From Flavivirga eckloniae (GTDB lineage: Bacteria > Bacteroidota > Bacteroidia > Flavobacteriales > Flavobacteriaceae), in NCBI RefSeq assembly GCF_002886045.1, contig NZ_CP025791.1, forward strand, positions 1,014,001 through 1,078,000: a DNA stretch of 64,000 bases, written 5' to 3'. A program made the translations under genes and the position numbers. This document shows, piece after piece, positions 28,001 through 34,882 of this stretch (positions within the stretch are counted from its first letter, which is position 1; each line of letters opens with the position of its first letter). The notes beneath the pieces were generated by a model. The model had not been told where the DNA came from, searched no databases, and saw nothing but the letters and a program-made list of their open reading frames with translations.

Positions 28001-28232
28001 CCTTTTTATACAATTGGAACCTAAAAATATTACCGGCAAAATTTATGACAAAAAACACCATAATGGCTTCAAACCACCAAGCATTATAAATTAAATTTCT
28101 GGTATAAGGTGTTGGCGATGTTTCCTGTCCTGCATCTAAAAATGTTCCAGTTGCCATAGCTGCTGCAAAAACAATAAATAAAATAGCTGTAAGACGTGTT
28201 GAAAAAAGAATATTGGTAAGTTTATTTTGCAT
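25047..28232 (-). CDS. ccsBA: Cytochrome c biogenesis fusion protein CcsB-CcsA (ResB/ResC type)
   Basis: This 1061-aa protein fuses a ResB/CcsB-like N-terminal part (about 1-480, with TMs near 10-30, 48-68, 80-95 and about 435-455) to a CcsA-like C-terminal part (about 770-1061). A large periplasmic segment lies in between. The C-terminal part holds the haem-handling motif WGWDPKETWALI and conserved membrane His residues such as HTAGLIVRWYISGHAPWSDAYES. System II proteins of this type move haem across the inner membrane and ligate it to apocytochrome c. A C-A-A-A-T-T-T-A at 28259-28266 is a minus-strand -7 box (TAAATTTG) without a well-spaced -33 partner. Confidence 0.9.
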   Translation of the reverse strand: MQNKLTNILFSTRLTAILFIVFAAAMATGTFLDAGQETSPTPYTRNLIYNAWWFEAIMVFFVINFAGNIFRFQLYKKEKWATFTLHLAFLFILLGAFVTRYVSFEGMMAIREGATENTFLSRDTYIIGQIVGDYKVDGQLQQRYIESKVDFSGRLDNDFSIETDYNKQPVSIELEKFIVGAEEDIVPDDNGEAYLKIVEASGSGPHNHFLKAGEVQSIHNILFALNKPTNGAINIIHNNGELTIQSPFEGEYMTMATRAQGKLVKDSIQPLMLRSRYVIGNMQMVFPKPVVKGVFDIVQKSQLLKNDADGAVFKVTANGETKSIGVLGGRGINGNYKQVNIGGLDVALKYGSKILELPFSIKLNDFEAERYPGTEKGYSAFSSQVTVLDKEKGDFDYKIFMNNILDHRGYRFFQSSFDVDEKGTILSVNHDGVGTMLTYIGYFLLYFGLMAIMFVKGSRFGDLKRQLNKVKAKKAKLLTVLLLCFGLNAFSQEHTANDGHGHSKPTKTQIDSILAANITPKAHAGEFGHLVIQDLSGRMMPVNTYASEMLRKLSKYDTYGEFDANQVFLSMQESQMLWYNVPIIYLKPKKGDSIRKMIGVPKENKYATLADFFTERGRYKLAPYLDEAYKAQVPNGFQKEFKETDQRVTLLYNTIEGMSLKIFPIPDDENNTWTSTYDYKHGNLKIKDSLYGNFIKNGFSVYLYTLNQAKQTGDFTEASKLLKAFKKTQHQYGAEVMLSDDKVHTEILYNKYDIFKKLFSWYMYAGSLLFILLIVQIFKDKSKPIDITVTVFKWIILGLFLLHTAGLIVRWYISGHAPWSDAYESMIYVAWATMFFGLAFGRKSDLTIASTAFVTSMILMIAHWNWMDPAIANLQPVLNSYWLMIHVAVIVASYGPFALGMILGVVSLLLMIFTNKENKKKMLLNIKELTIINEMSLTVGLVMLTIGNFLGGMWANESWGRYWGWDPKETWALISIMVYAFVVHMRLVPGLRGRWLFNLMSIVAFSSILMTYFGVNFYLAGLHSYASGDQIVSVKFIGIACVIVAILGFLAYRGHAKYYKK

Positions 28233-28424
28233 GACTTTACCTCGTTTTTAAGGTTGTGCAAATTTACGTATTTATACCAAATATGCACTACCACAAATTC
28301 ACTAATATTATGTTAATTAATGGTATCTCGGTTGTATTATGCATTTATAATAACGCCAAGACTTTATTTCTATAAAAGTCATATTATGCTCTTCTAAGAA
28401 AACAATATCCGCACTATTTGCAGT

Positions 28425-28652
28425 CGCTAAGACGCCAAGAAGCTAAGTAAAGTTGTTTCCCTAAACTATTGTCTGAATACTTTGAATGATCACTGCTTAC
28501 TGAACACTGGTTACTGATTACTGAATACTCCCCCAGTTACAAATACAACTCGCTAAGGCGCGGAGACGCTAAGCCTAAATATTTAAAAAAATTATTGCCT
28601 GAATACTGCCAACCGAACACTGAACACTGAATACTGAACACCGAACACTAAA
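28425..28652. repeat. Composite repeat locus A (nonamer plus heptamer arrays)
   Basis: Two kinds of degenerate tandem DNA repeat alternate. GC-rich nonamer-like tracts of the form CGCTAAGACGC lie at 28425-28447 and 28549-28573. Heptamer arrays with unit NNACTGA lie at 28488-28531 and 28598-28652 (for example CTGAACACTGAACACTGAA). The 28233-28424 part of this intergenic region is otherwise AT-rich with nothing recognised. The second array runs to within 1 bp of the haemoglobin stop codon. Confidence 0.8.
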
Positions 28653-28653
28653 T

Positions 28654-29037
28654 TCACCTCGCTTCAAATATTTTTAAATACAAAAACGTGCTCATTTTTC
28701 TGGCGCGTCTTTTGGCATTTTCGGCATAATCGCCCTCAAAAAGTTCATCGACCGTTTCAAACCATAAGTTTAACCATAATCCGAAATGTAATTCAGAGAT
28801 ACTATGCCCATTGTCTTTATCGACTTTAATGTGCGCTTCTAAAGGGTTTCCTAAATACTTTGTTTTTAAGAATAAGCTTGATTCCCAGAAAGTAGTCAAT
28901 CGTTCTAAATGCGCATCCCAATCTTCTATAGTGTTATTAAAGAAGGGAGCTAAAACCGTATCTTTCCGCACTTTATCGTAAAAAGAAGATACTAGTAAAA
29001 ATACGTCGTCTCTGGATTTAAGGTCTTTTTTATTCAT
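28654..29037 (-). CDS. Group III truncated haemoglobin
   Basis: This 127-aa protein contains FYDKVRKDTVLAPFF and the following helix LERLTTFWESSLFLKTKYLGNPLEAHIKV. His in EAHIKV and the later WLNLWFETVDELFEG match group III truncated globins (2/2 fold). These bind haem and probably handle oxygen, nitric oxide or sulfide species; the true role is unknown. Its gene is flanked on both sides by the composite repeat loci, downstream and upstream. No partner gene is adjacent. Confidence 0.88.
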   Translation of the reverse strand: MNKKDLKSRDDVFLLVSSFYDKVRKDTVLAPFFNNTIEDWDAHLERLTTFWESSLFLKTKYLGNPLEAHIKVDKDNGHSISELHFGLWLNLWFETVDELFEGDYAENAKRRARKMSTFLYLKIFEAR

Positions 29038-29070
29038 AGAACTGCAAAATTAAGCTATTTATTGATTTGG

Positions 29071-29272
29071 TGAGACGCAAAGTCGCAAAGGGGCCAAAAA
29101 TACTGATTACTGTAACTGATCATTGAAAACTTTCCCTCGCAAAGCCGCCAAGGCGCTAAGAGTATTAAGAATGTAGATAAATGCTAACTGATCACCGAAC
29201 ACTGGGTACTGCAACTGAACACCGAACACTGAACACCGAACACTGAACACTGAACACTGAACACTGAACACT
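29071..29272. repeat. Composite repeat locus B
   Basis: This locus has the same arrangement as locus A. Nonamer-like tracts lie at 29071-29094 (GAGACGCAAAGTCGCAAAGG) and 29136-29160 (CTCGCAAAGCCGCCAAGG...). Heptamer arrays (unit ACTGAAC and variants ACCGAAC, ACTGATC) lie at 29099-29130 and 29183-29272. It is wholly intergenic, between the haemoglobin gene (upstream side) and the DUF2520 gene. Confidence 0.8.
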
Positions 29273-29289
29273 AATAAACCAAAAAAACG

Positions 29290-29329
29290 AAATTCATAAT
29301 TCGTAATTCGTAATTGGTTAGTATTTTTG
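29290..29329 (+). promoter_or_regulatory. AATTCGT heptamer array and -7-like box before the DUF2520 gene
   Basis: Four heptamers AATTCAT/AATTCGT/AATTCGT/AATTGGT run from 29290 to 29317, 5 bp before TATTTTTG (29322-29329). That octamer matches TAnnTTTG. The ATG follows at 29334, so transcription from this box would give a nearly leaderless message. No -33 TTG is well spaced. Confidence 0.4.
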
Positions 29330-29333
29330 CAGC

Positions 29334-30101
29334 ATGATTTCAGTAGTAATTCTCGGTTCCGGTAATGTTGCGACTCACTTGTTTAAGGCTTTTAATAAAG
29401 CGGATGGCATTGTTATAAATCAGTGGTATAGCAGAAATATAAATGCAATAGCTTCTTATAAAAATGATACTGAGGTCATTGATGATCTGTCATTAATTAA
29501 AGATGCTGATGCTTACATTTTAGCGGTTAGCGACGACGCTATATCCGAGCTTTCCTCCCAACTTCCTTTTGAAAATAGGTTGGTAATGCATACTTCGGGG
29601 AGTGTTAATATTTACGACATTGACAAAAAGCATAAACGCGGTGTATTCTATCCGTTGCAAACGTTAAGTAAGGATGCCGACATTGATTTTGCTCAAGTGC
29701 CAATTTGTGTTGAAACTATTGATAAAAAGTGCTACCCTATCATAAAAGATCTGGCTGTGGCTATAGGTAGTCCAACTAAAAGGGTGAATAGCGACCAACG
29801 TAGGGTTTTGCATTTGGCTGCTGTTTTTGTAAACAATTTTACGAATCAGCTTTATAGAATTGGTCATGAAGTAACCGAAAGTGAAGGTGCAGAATTCGAC
29901 CTATTAAAGCCGCTTATTATGGAGACTGCTAAAAAAGTACAGGATTTATCTCCTTTTAAAGCGCAAACCGGACCTGCCATGCGTAATGACAAAAAAACAA
30001 TACGTAAGCATTTAAAACTTTTAGAAAATCAACACCACAAAGATATTTACGAATTATTAACCACCTCTATACAACATACCCATGGAAGAAAAAAGCTATA
30101 A
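29334..30101 (+). CDS. Rossmann-like and DUF2520 domain protein
   Basis: This 255-aa protein has an N-terminal Rossmann fold (MISVVILGSGNVATHLFKAF, a G-x-G-x-x-A/G pattern) and a C-terminal DUF2520 helical domain starting near LAAVFVNNFTNQLYRIGHE. The architecture resembles pyrroline-5-carboxylate or 6-phosphogluconate reductases, so NAD(P) binding is likely, but the reaction is unknown. The last 20 bp overlap the start of the KdsC-like gene in another frame, a tight coupling. Confidence 0.88.
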   Translation: MISVVILGSGNVATHLFKAFNKADGIVINQWYSRNINAIASYKNDTEVIDDLSLIKDADAYILAVSDDAISELSSQLPFENRLVMHTSGSVNIYDIDKKHKRGVFYPLQTLSKDADIDFAQVPICVETIDKKCYPIIKDLAVAIGSPTKRVNSDQRRVLHLAAVFVNNFTNQLYRIGHEVTESEGAEFDLLKPLIMETAKKVQDLSPFKAQTGPAMRNDKKTIRKHLKLLENQHHKDIYELLTTSIQHTHGRKKL

Positions 30102-30612
30102 AGAATACTTAGAACACATCACTACATTTATATTCGACGTTGATGGCGTTTTAACAGATGGTACCATAACCATAACCTCTTCTGGTGAAATGTTGCGTAA
30201 TATGAATATTAAAGATGGTTACGCTTTAAAAACGGCTGTTGATGCAGGTTTTAATGTATGCATTATTTCCGGAGGTTCTAATGAAGGGGTTCGTATACGC
30301 TTAAAAGGTTTAGGGATTCCTCATATCTATTTAGGGGCTCATAACAAAATTGAACAACTGGACGAATACCTCAGCAATAATGGCATTAAATCTGAAAATG
30401 TACTTTATATGGGTGATGACATTCCTGATTTTCCTGTAATGAAACGTATCGGTTTGCCTTGTTGCCCTCAAGATGCTGTTCCTGAGATAAAGAATATATC
30501 GAAATACGTGTCTCATAAAAAAGGTGGTAAGGGAGCTGTTCGCGATGTTATTGAACAGGTATTGAAAGTACAGGAAAAATGGAATGGTAACTTTGGGGCT
30601 AAGTATGATTAA
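30082..30612 (+). CDS. KdsC-like HAD phosphatase (3-deoxy-D-manno-octulosonate-8-phosphatase type)
   Basis: This 176-aa protein shows HAD motif I FDVDGVLTDGTI, motif II SGGSNEGV, the region LGAHNKIEQL and motif IV YMGDDIPDFPVM. It is a capless C0-type HAD of the KdsC family, which hydrolyses Kdo-8-phosphate in lipopolysaccharide synthesis. The length and motifs fit, though related N-acylneuraminate-9-phosphatases look alike. It overlaps the upstream DUF2520 gene by 20 bp. Confidence 0.85.
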   Translation: MEEKSYKEYLEHITTFIFDVDGVLTDGTITITSSGEMLRNMNIKDGYALKTAVDAGFNVCIISGGSNEGVRIRLKGLGIPHIYLGAHNKIEQLDEYLSNNGIKSENVLYMGDDIPDFPVMKRIGLPCCPQDAVPEIKNISKYVSHKKGGKGAVRDVIEQVLKVQEKWNGNFGAKYD

Positions 30613-30619
30613 AATATGG

Positions 30620-30812
30620 TTTGCAGTACGCGGTACTCAGTTTGCAGTAGCAGTTGGCAGTGATTCGCAATTAATATATACTGTGGCTGTATTTTTTAGT
30701 TTTTTGGATTTTATATTAATGCAGTTGATTGCTCGCGAAGCCGCTAAGACGTGAAGGATGACTGATGACTGATGACTGATGACTGATGACTGATGACTGA
30801 TGACTGATGACT
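30620..30812. repeat. Composite repeat locus C with 8 perfect GATGACT heptamers
   Basis: After the KdsC-like stop, 7-nt-spaced CAGT units (TTGCAGT, ACTCAGT) occur at 30620-30661. A nonamer-like tract GCTCGCGAAGCCGCTAAGAC lies at 30731-30756. Then eight uninterrupted copies of GATGACT fill 30757-30812 (56 bp). The arrangement parallels loci A and B. Confidence 0.85.
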
Positions 30813-30862
30813 AAATATAACAATTACAGAAGTCTGAAGACACGAATATATTAACATAAAAC

Positions 30863-31180
30863 TTGGCAAGAAACAAAAGGAGACATAGTACCGGATTTGG
30901 TTACATAGGCTTTGGAAATAACCAAAGTGTATTTAATCGGCAGTCTAGAAAACCTTTTTCTACCCTTAAGGAAAAATTAAACAACGAAACCTATTTTCAT
31001 CATCAACTTAATTTTTCCCATAAGAGCTTAACCAGACTTGAAAAAGAAGCCATAAAAAACAAGATTAGAAAAGGAGAGAAAATCAGGAGGCAAAAAACAA
31101 TTGTTGTATCTATTTTTGTTTTTATATTAGTCCTTTTCATAATTAAATTGTTAATTGACAGTTTTATGTCAAGCTTATAA
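30863..31180 (+). CDS. Unknown basic protein with C-terminal membrane anchor
   Basis: This 105-aa frame starts at TTG 30863 (MARNKRRHSTGFGYIGFGNNQS). A basic N-terminal two-thirds rich in K and R leads into one C-terminal transmembrane helix (about residues 80-100; IVVSIFVFILVLFIIKLLI), so it is probably a tail-anchored inner-membrane protein with a cytoplasmic basic domain. No ATG is available near the expected N-terminus. It lies 22 bp upstream of the UbiA gene on the same strand. I do not recognise the family. Confidence 0.6.
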   Translation: MARNKRRHSTGFGYIGFGNNQSVFNRQSRKPFSTLKEKLNNETYFHHQLNFSHKSLTRLEKEAIKNKIRKGEKIRRQKTIVVSIFVFILVLFIIKLLIDSFMSSL

Positions 31181-31201
31181 ACTAAACATACATTTCTCAC
31201 T

Positions 31202-32119
31202 TTGAACTTTCTAAACCTGATTCGCTGGAAAAACCTGCTCATGATTGCTTTTGTGCAATTGCTTGTTAAGTATGCTTATTTAGACCCTTACGGGGTTCAA
31301 TTAAGCTTAACGCCTTTAGGGATTACCCTTCTAATTCTGGCAACGATTTCTATTGCAGCCGCAGGAAATATTATTAATGATATTTATGATGTTGAAACCG
31401 ATACCATAAACAAACCGAATAAGCTTATTATAGGCAAATCCATTTCGGAGAAAACAGCTTATAATATGTTTATAGCTTTTAATGTTATAGGTGTTGGCTT
31501 AGGCTTTTACGTATCCCATTTGGTTGGAAAAAGTCCTTTCTTTTCCATTTTTGTCGTTATTTCAGTCTTACTTTATGTATATGCTACTTATTTAAAACGA
31601 ACCCTTTTAATAGGTAATATCGTTATTTCGGTATTAGTAGCGTTAAGCCTTATCGTTGTAGGTGTTTTCGAATTGCTGCCCACCATAACCCCCAATAACC
31701 AACATTTACAACTAGCCTTTTTTAAGACCATTTTTAATTATGCCATATTTGCTTTTGCCATTAACCTATTGCGGGAAATAGCCAAAGACATCGAAGATAT
31801 TGATGGTGACCATAAAGCAGGCATGAACACTTTACCTATTGCTATTGGCAGAGAACGAGCTACTAATATATTATTTGTTCTATCGCTTATTCCGCTTTTT
31901 GCAATTATATACTATACGGTCGATTCACTATATGAAAGTCAAATAGCAGTTATTTACTTTTTAGTATTTATAATTGGTCCATTGTTTTATCTAAGTATTA
32001 AAATCTTTATGGCTAAAACAAAGAAAGATTATCACCATATTAGCAACATGCTTAAATTGGTTATGCTGTTCGGAATGCTTTCCTTACTTTTATACAAGTA
32101 TATTTTTCTAAATAATTAA
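31202..32119 (+). CDS. UbiA family prenyltransferase (geranylgeranylglycerol-phosphate type)
   Basis: This 305-aa membrane protein of about eight helices has both aspartate-rich motifs of the UbiA family: NDIYDVETDTINKPNK (N-D-x-x-D-x-x-x-D) and DIEDIDGDHKAGMNTLP. Bacteroidota proteins of this branch are usually annotated as geranylgeranylglycerol-phosphate geranylgeranyltransferase, but the acceptor substrate here is unproven. The start is TTG at 31202, giving MNFLNLIRWKNLL, as expected. The stop overlaps the maf start (TAATG), so the two genes are coupled. Confidence 0.85.
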   Translation: MNFLNLIRWKNLLMIAFVQLLVKYAYLDPYGVQLSLTPLGITLLILATISIAAAGNIINDIYDVETDTINKPNKLIIGKSISEKTAYNMFIAFNVIGVGLGFYVSHLVGKSPFFSIFVVISVLLYVYATYLKRTLLIGNIVISVLVALSLIVVGVFELLPTITPNNQHLQLAFFKTIFNYAIFAFAINLLREIAKDIEDIDGDHKAGMNTLPIAIGRERATNILFVLSLIPLFAIIYYTVDSLYESQIAVIYFLVFIIGPLFYLSIKIFMAKTKKDYHHISNMLKLVMLFGMLSLLLYKYIFLNN

Positions 32120-32712
32120 TGCTTAACGAAAAACTAAAAGACCATCGTATTATTTTAGCCTCCGGTTCTCCCAGAAGACAGGAGTTTTTTAAAAACCTGG
32201 GATTAGATTTCGAAATCATTTTAAAACCTGTAAAAGAAGAGTATCCGCCACGGTTAAGGCATTTTGAAATTAGCAACTACCTCTCGCAATTAAAGGCACT
32301 TCCTTTTAAAGATGAACTAAAAGACAACGATATTCTTATTACCAGCGATACCATTGTATGGCATAACAACAAAGCTTTAGGAAAGCCTAGAGATGAAGAT
32401 GAAGCTTTTAGTATCATAAAGTCTTTAAGTAATGAAACACATGAAGTCATTACATCGGTTTGTTTTACCACAAAAACTTATAAAAAAACGTTACATGCTA
32501 TAACTAAAGTGACTTTTAAAGACTTAACCGACGAAGAAATTAAATACTACATAAGCACCTACAAGCCTTTGGACAAAGCAGGTGCTTATGGTATTCAAGA
32601 ATGGATAGGACAAATAGGAGTCACCAAATTAGAGGGCTCTTATTTTAACGTTATGGGTTTACCTACACATCTTGTTTATAAAACTTTGAATGATATCGTA
32701 GAAACATCATAA
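32119..32712 (+). CDS. maf: Maf nucleotide pyrophosphatase
   Basis: This 197-aa protein has the Maf signature ASGSPRRQEFF at the N-terminus, the active-site acid in SDTIVWHNN, GKPRDEDEA and DKAGAYGIQEW. These mark the dTTP/UTP pyrophosphatase (YhdE) branch, which cleans non-canonical or excess nucleotides. Its start overlaps the UbiA stop by one base. A fragment matching its last 17 codons lies at 34800-34850, beyond the inserted beta-helix gene. Confidence 0.92.
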   Translation: MLNEKLKDHRIILASGSPRRQEFFKNLGLDFEIILKPVKEEYPPRLRHFEISNYLSQLKALPFKDELKDNDILITSDTIVWHNNKALGKPRDEDEAFSIIKSLSNETHEVITSVCFTTKTYKKTLHAITKVTFKDLTDEEIKYYISTYKPLDKAGAYGIQEWIGQIGVTKLEGSYFNVMGLPTHLVYKTLNDIVETS

Positions 32713-32732
32713 TCACGATACAATTTAATTGA

Positions 32733-34673
32733 CTAATTACACGTATTACCAGTCATAATAGTAGCATCCGGATTATCTGCATCATTATTAATACATTCAT
32801 ATCTGGCGGCCCCAGTTGGTTCCGTTATAGTATTATTCATAATAGAAAAAGACGCATTTGAACCAAATACACGAATACCATCACTTTCATTAGGTTTAAT
32901 CGTATTTAAAGCCACTTCAACATTGGAAACATTTCCAACACCAATACCTCCATTTACTTCATTATTTTTAAAGGTTATTCCGGTAGCATTAGAAATACTA
33001 ACATTCTTAGTACTTAAAAGCTTATTACCATCAAGTACAATCTTATAATCTTTATGTTCCTCTTTATTATTCAAATTTGCTAAGTAGATATTAAAATTAC
33101 CAGATGTTGTCACGTCATTACCCTTAATTTCTACATCATCACTATGTGTGTTGGTTGCCTGTATACCATTTCCTGTAACATTAATAGTATTATTATGAAT
33201 TCGAGCTTTAAAAGCCTTACTTAACTGAATTCCTGACCCACAATCTTTTATCACATTTTCACGCACATAGGCCTCATTAGACCCTACAACAATTCCAAGA
33301 CTATATCCTTCTATAGTATTCTCAGCGATTTCATTATCGAATACTGTAACACCAGTCCCGGCTGCAAAAATGGCCCAACTATCTATGGCAGTACCAGATG
33401 CTTTAAATCTGTTATTAATAACCTTACTTTCAGAAACCAGAGAATAAACAACCCTAGTTCCTATGTCATTGTCTTCTACAGTTATGTTTTGTCCAATAGT
33501 TAATGTGGCGAATCCACCTCTACTACCAGTTTCTGTATTTCCTTTAATAAGGACATTAAAAGCACGTTGTCTTTCCTTTAACACATCATTTTCATCTCTA
33601 TATCTGTCTGGCTCAACATTAATAGCATAACCTACTTCTCCTCCTTTTGAATTAGGAGAAGCTAAAGCGGTATCGGTAAATGTGTTTCCTTGAATGATAA
33701 CATCACGTCCATCTGTTAGCGATATTGCCATTCTTCTGGATCTTAAAAACTCACAGTTTTTGATAACAACACCGGTTGTAGGATCATAATTAGGATTAAA
33801 AGAAAATCCGGTAGAATAAATAGTTATTGACCCTACAGATCCTTCTACGAACTTAATACCATCTAGAGTTACATTCTTTCCTGAATGGATATGAAAAAGA
33901 TGACTACCTTCCTGACCATCATCTTCGGAATATTGTCGTAATTCTCTATCACCATGCAAAGTACCACCTTTTACGGTGACATTAGACTCATGTCTTACCG
34001 CCAATAAGGTTCCTCCTTCTCTGCTCACTCCTAACTGAGCAGGAAATACACGTAAATGCGTATTATCTGTCATTACTAAATTAAAATCCGAAGGAATATT
34101 TATAGCCTCCTTAGAAGGATACCAGTTTGCATTAGTGGTCGTACTGGTAACTGTAGCAATTTCAAAATAAGCATCAAGTTTATCGATGTTAAATGTTGTG
34201 GCTCCTAAACTTTTTGTAAAAAACATAACACCTTCTAAGTTGGTATTGTTTTTTAAGGCAATTTCAAAAGTCGTTTTACCTTCAACAATATCCCATCTTA
34301 TGGCATAAAATTTAAATGTAGGATCTATTAATTTAACGTCACCTTCTAGTTCTAGTTTTGAACTTAAAAGTCTTCCATCAATTTTACCACCATTTGTAAA
34401 ATTCAATTTTCCATTAATAATATCACCTCCATCAAATTCAACGACAATATTTTCAGGTAAGTCAATGGTTTCACCCTTAAGATCTAATAAACAATTTATT
34501 TTTATTGTTGAATTAGCTGAAGCATCAGATAAACCAAATTCACATGGCGTAGTGATTACATTTGGTGGAACATCTTTTACAATGTCTTTTTCTGGGTTAT
34601 CAAGGTCATCCTTTCCACATGATACTGTAACACAGACAATAAACATGAGTAGGTAATAAAGTAGGTTTTTCAT
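32733..34673 (-). CDS. Right-handed parallel beta-helix lipoprotein
   Basis: This 646-aa protein has a lipoprotein signal (MKNLLYYLLMFIVCVTVSC|G). A small N-terminal beta domain (about 40-130) precedes a long right-handed beta-helix (about 200-640) with repeated coil patterns such as VTVKGGTLHG, VVIKNCEFLRSR, VIIQGNTFTD and VEIKGNDVTTSG (pectate-lyase-3/NosD-like). It is probably surface- or periplasm-anchored and may bind or cleave polysaccharide; no catalytic residues can be named. It lies antisense between maf and a relic maf tail, evidence that it was inserted there. Confidence 0.82.
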   Translation of the reverse strand: MKNLLYYLLMFIVCVTVSCGKDDLDNPEKDIVKDVPPNVITTPCEFGLSDASANSTIKINCLLDLKGETIDLPENIVVEFDGGDIINGKLNFTNGGKIDGRLLSSKLELEGDVKLIDPTFKFYAIRWDIVEGKTTFEIALKNNTNLEGVMFFTKSLGATTFNIDKLDAYFEIATVTSTTTNANWYPSKEAINIPSDFNLVMTDNTHLRVFPAQLGVSREGGTLLAVRHESNVTVKGGTLHGDRELRQYSEDDGQEGSHLFHIHSGKNVTLDGIKFVEGSVGSITIYSTGFSFNPNYDPTTGVVIKNCEFLRSRRMAISLTDGRDVIIQGNTFTDTALASPNSKGGEVGYAINVEPDRYRDENDVLKERQRAFNVLIKGNTETGSRGGFATLTIGQNITVEDNDIGTRVVYSLVSESKVINNRFKASGTAIDSWAIFAAGTGVTVFDNEIAENTIEGYSLGIVVGSNEAYVRENVIKDCGSGIQLSKAFKARIHNNTINVTGNGIQATNTHSDDVEIKGNDVTTSGNFNIYLANLNNKEEHKDYKIVLDGNKLLSTKNVSISNATGITFKNNEVNGGIGVGNVSNVEVALNTIKPNESDGIRVFGSNASFSIMNNTITEPTGAARYECINNDADNPDATIMTGNTCN

Positions 34674-34686
34674 TTTGGGGCATTTG

Positions 34687-34714
34687 TTAGTTATACGAAT
34701 ATTAGTTATACGAA
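34687..34714 (-). promoter_or_regulatory. Direct repeat upstream of the beta-helix gene
   Basis: The 13-mer TTAGTTATACGAA occurs twice (34687-34699 and 34702-34714), 15 bp apart start to start. The pair begins 14 bp before the start codon of the minus-strand gene. The spacing and position suit an operator, but no regulator is known. Confidence 0.4.
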
Positions 34715-34799
34715 AATACTAACGTATCTGGCTCTAACTAATTGTAAAAAAATAAATCATACCCCCAAAACATTACTTGATTTAAAAAAAAGACAAATC

Positions 34800-34850
34800 T
34801 TACATATGCCTGTTTACAAAACGTTAAATGATATTGTAAACGCTTCTTAA
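34800..34850 (+). pseudogene. Relic of a second maf 3' end
   Basis: Read in frame from 34800 the sequence gives LHMPVYKTLNDIVNAS and a stop, against THLVYKTLNDIVETS and a stop at the end of intact maf (32119-32712). Within YKTLNDIV all base differences are synonymous, and one base is inserted upstream. This is the tail of a related maf allele cut off from the rest of its gene. Its stop codon is part of a -7-like box TAAGTTTG (34848-34855) for the next gene. Confidence 0.75.
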
Positions 34851-34882
34851 GTTTGTAACTTTATATACTAAAAACAAAAGCT

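Noticed and set aside
28425-30812. Possible CRISPR array
   Set aside because: The repeats are 7 or 9 nt and run tandem without 25-40 nt spacers, and no cas gene is present.
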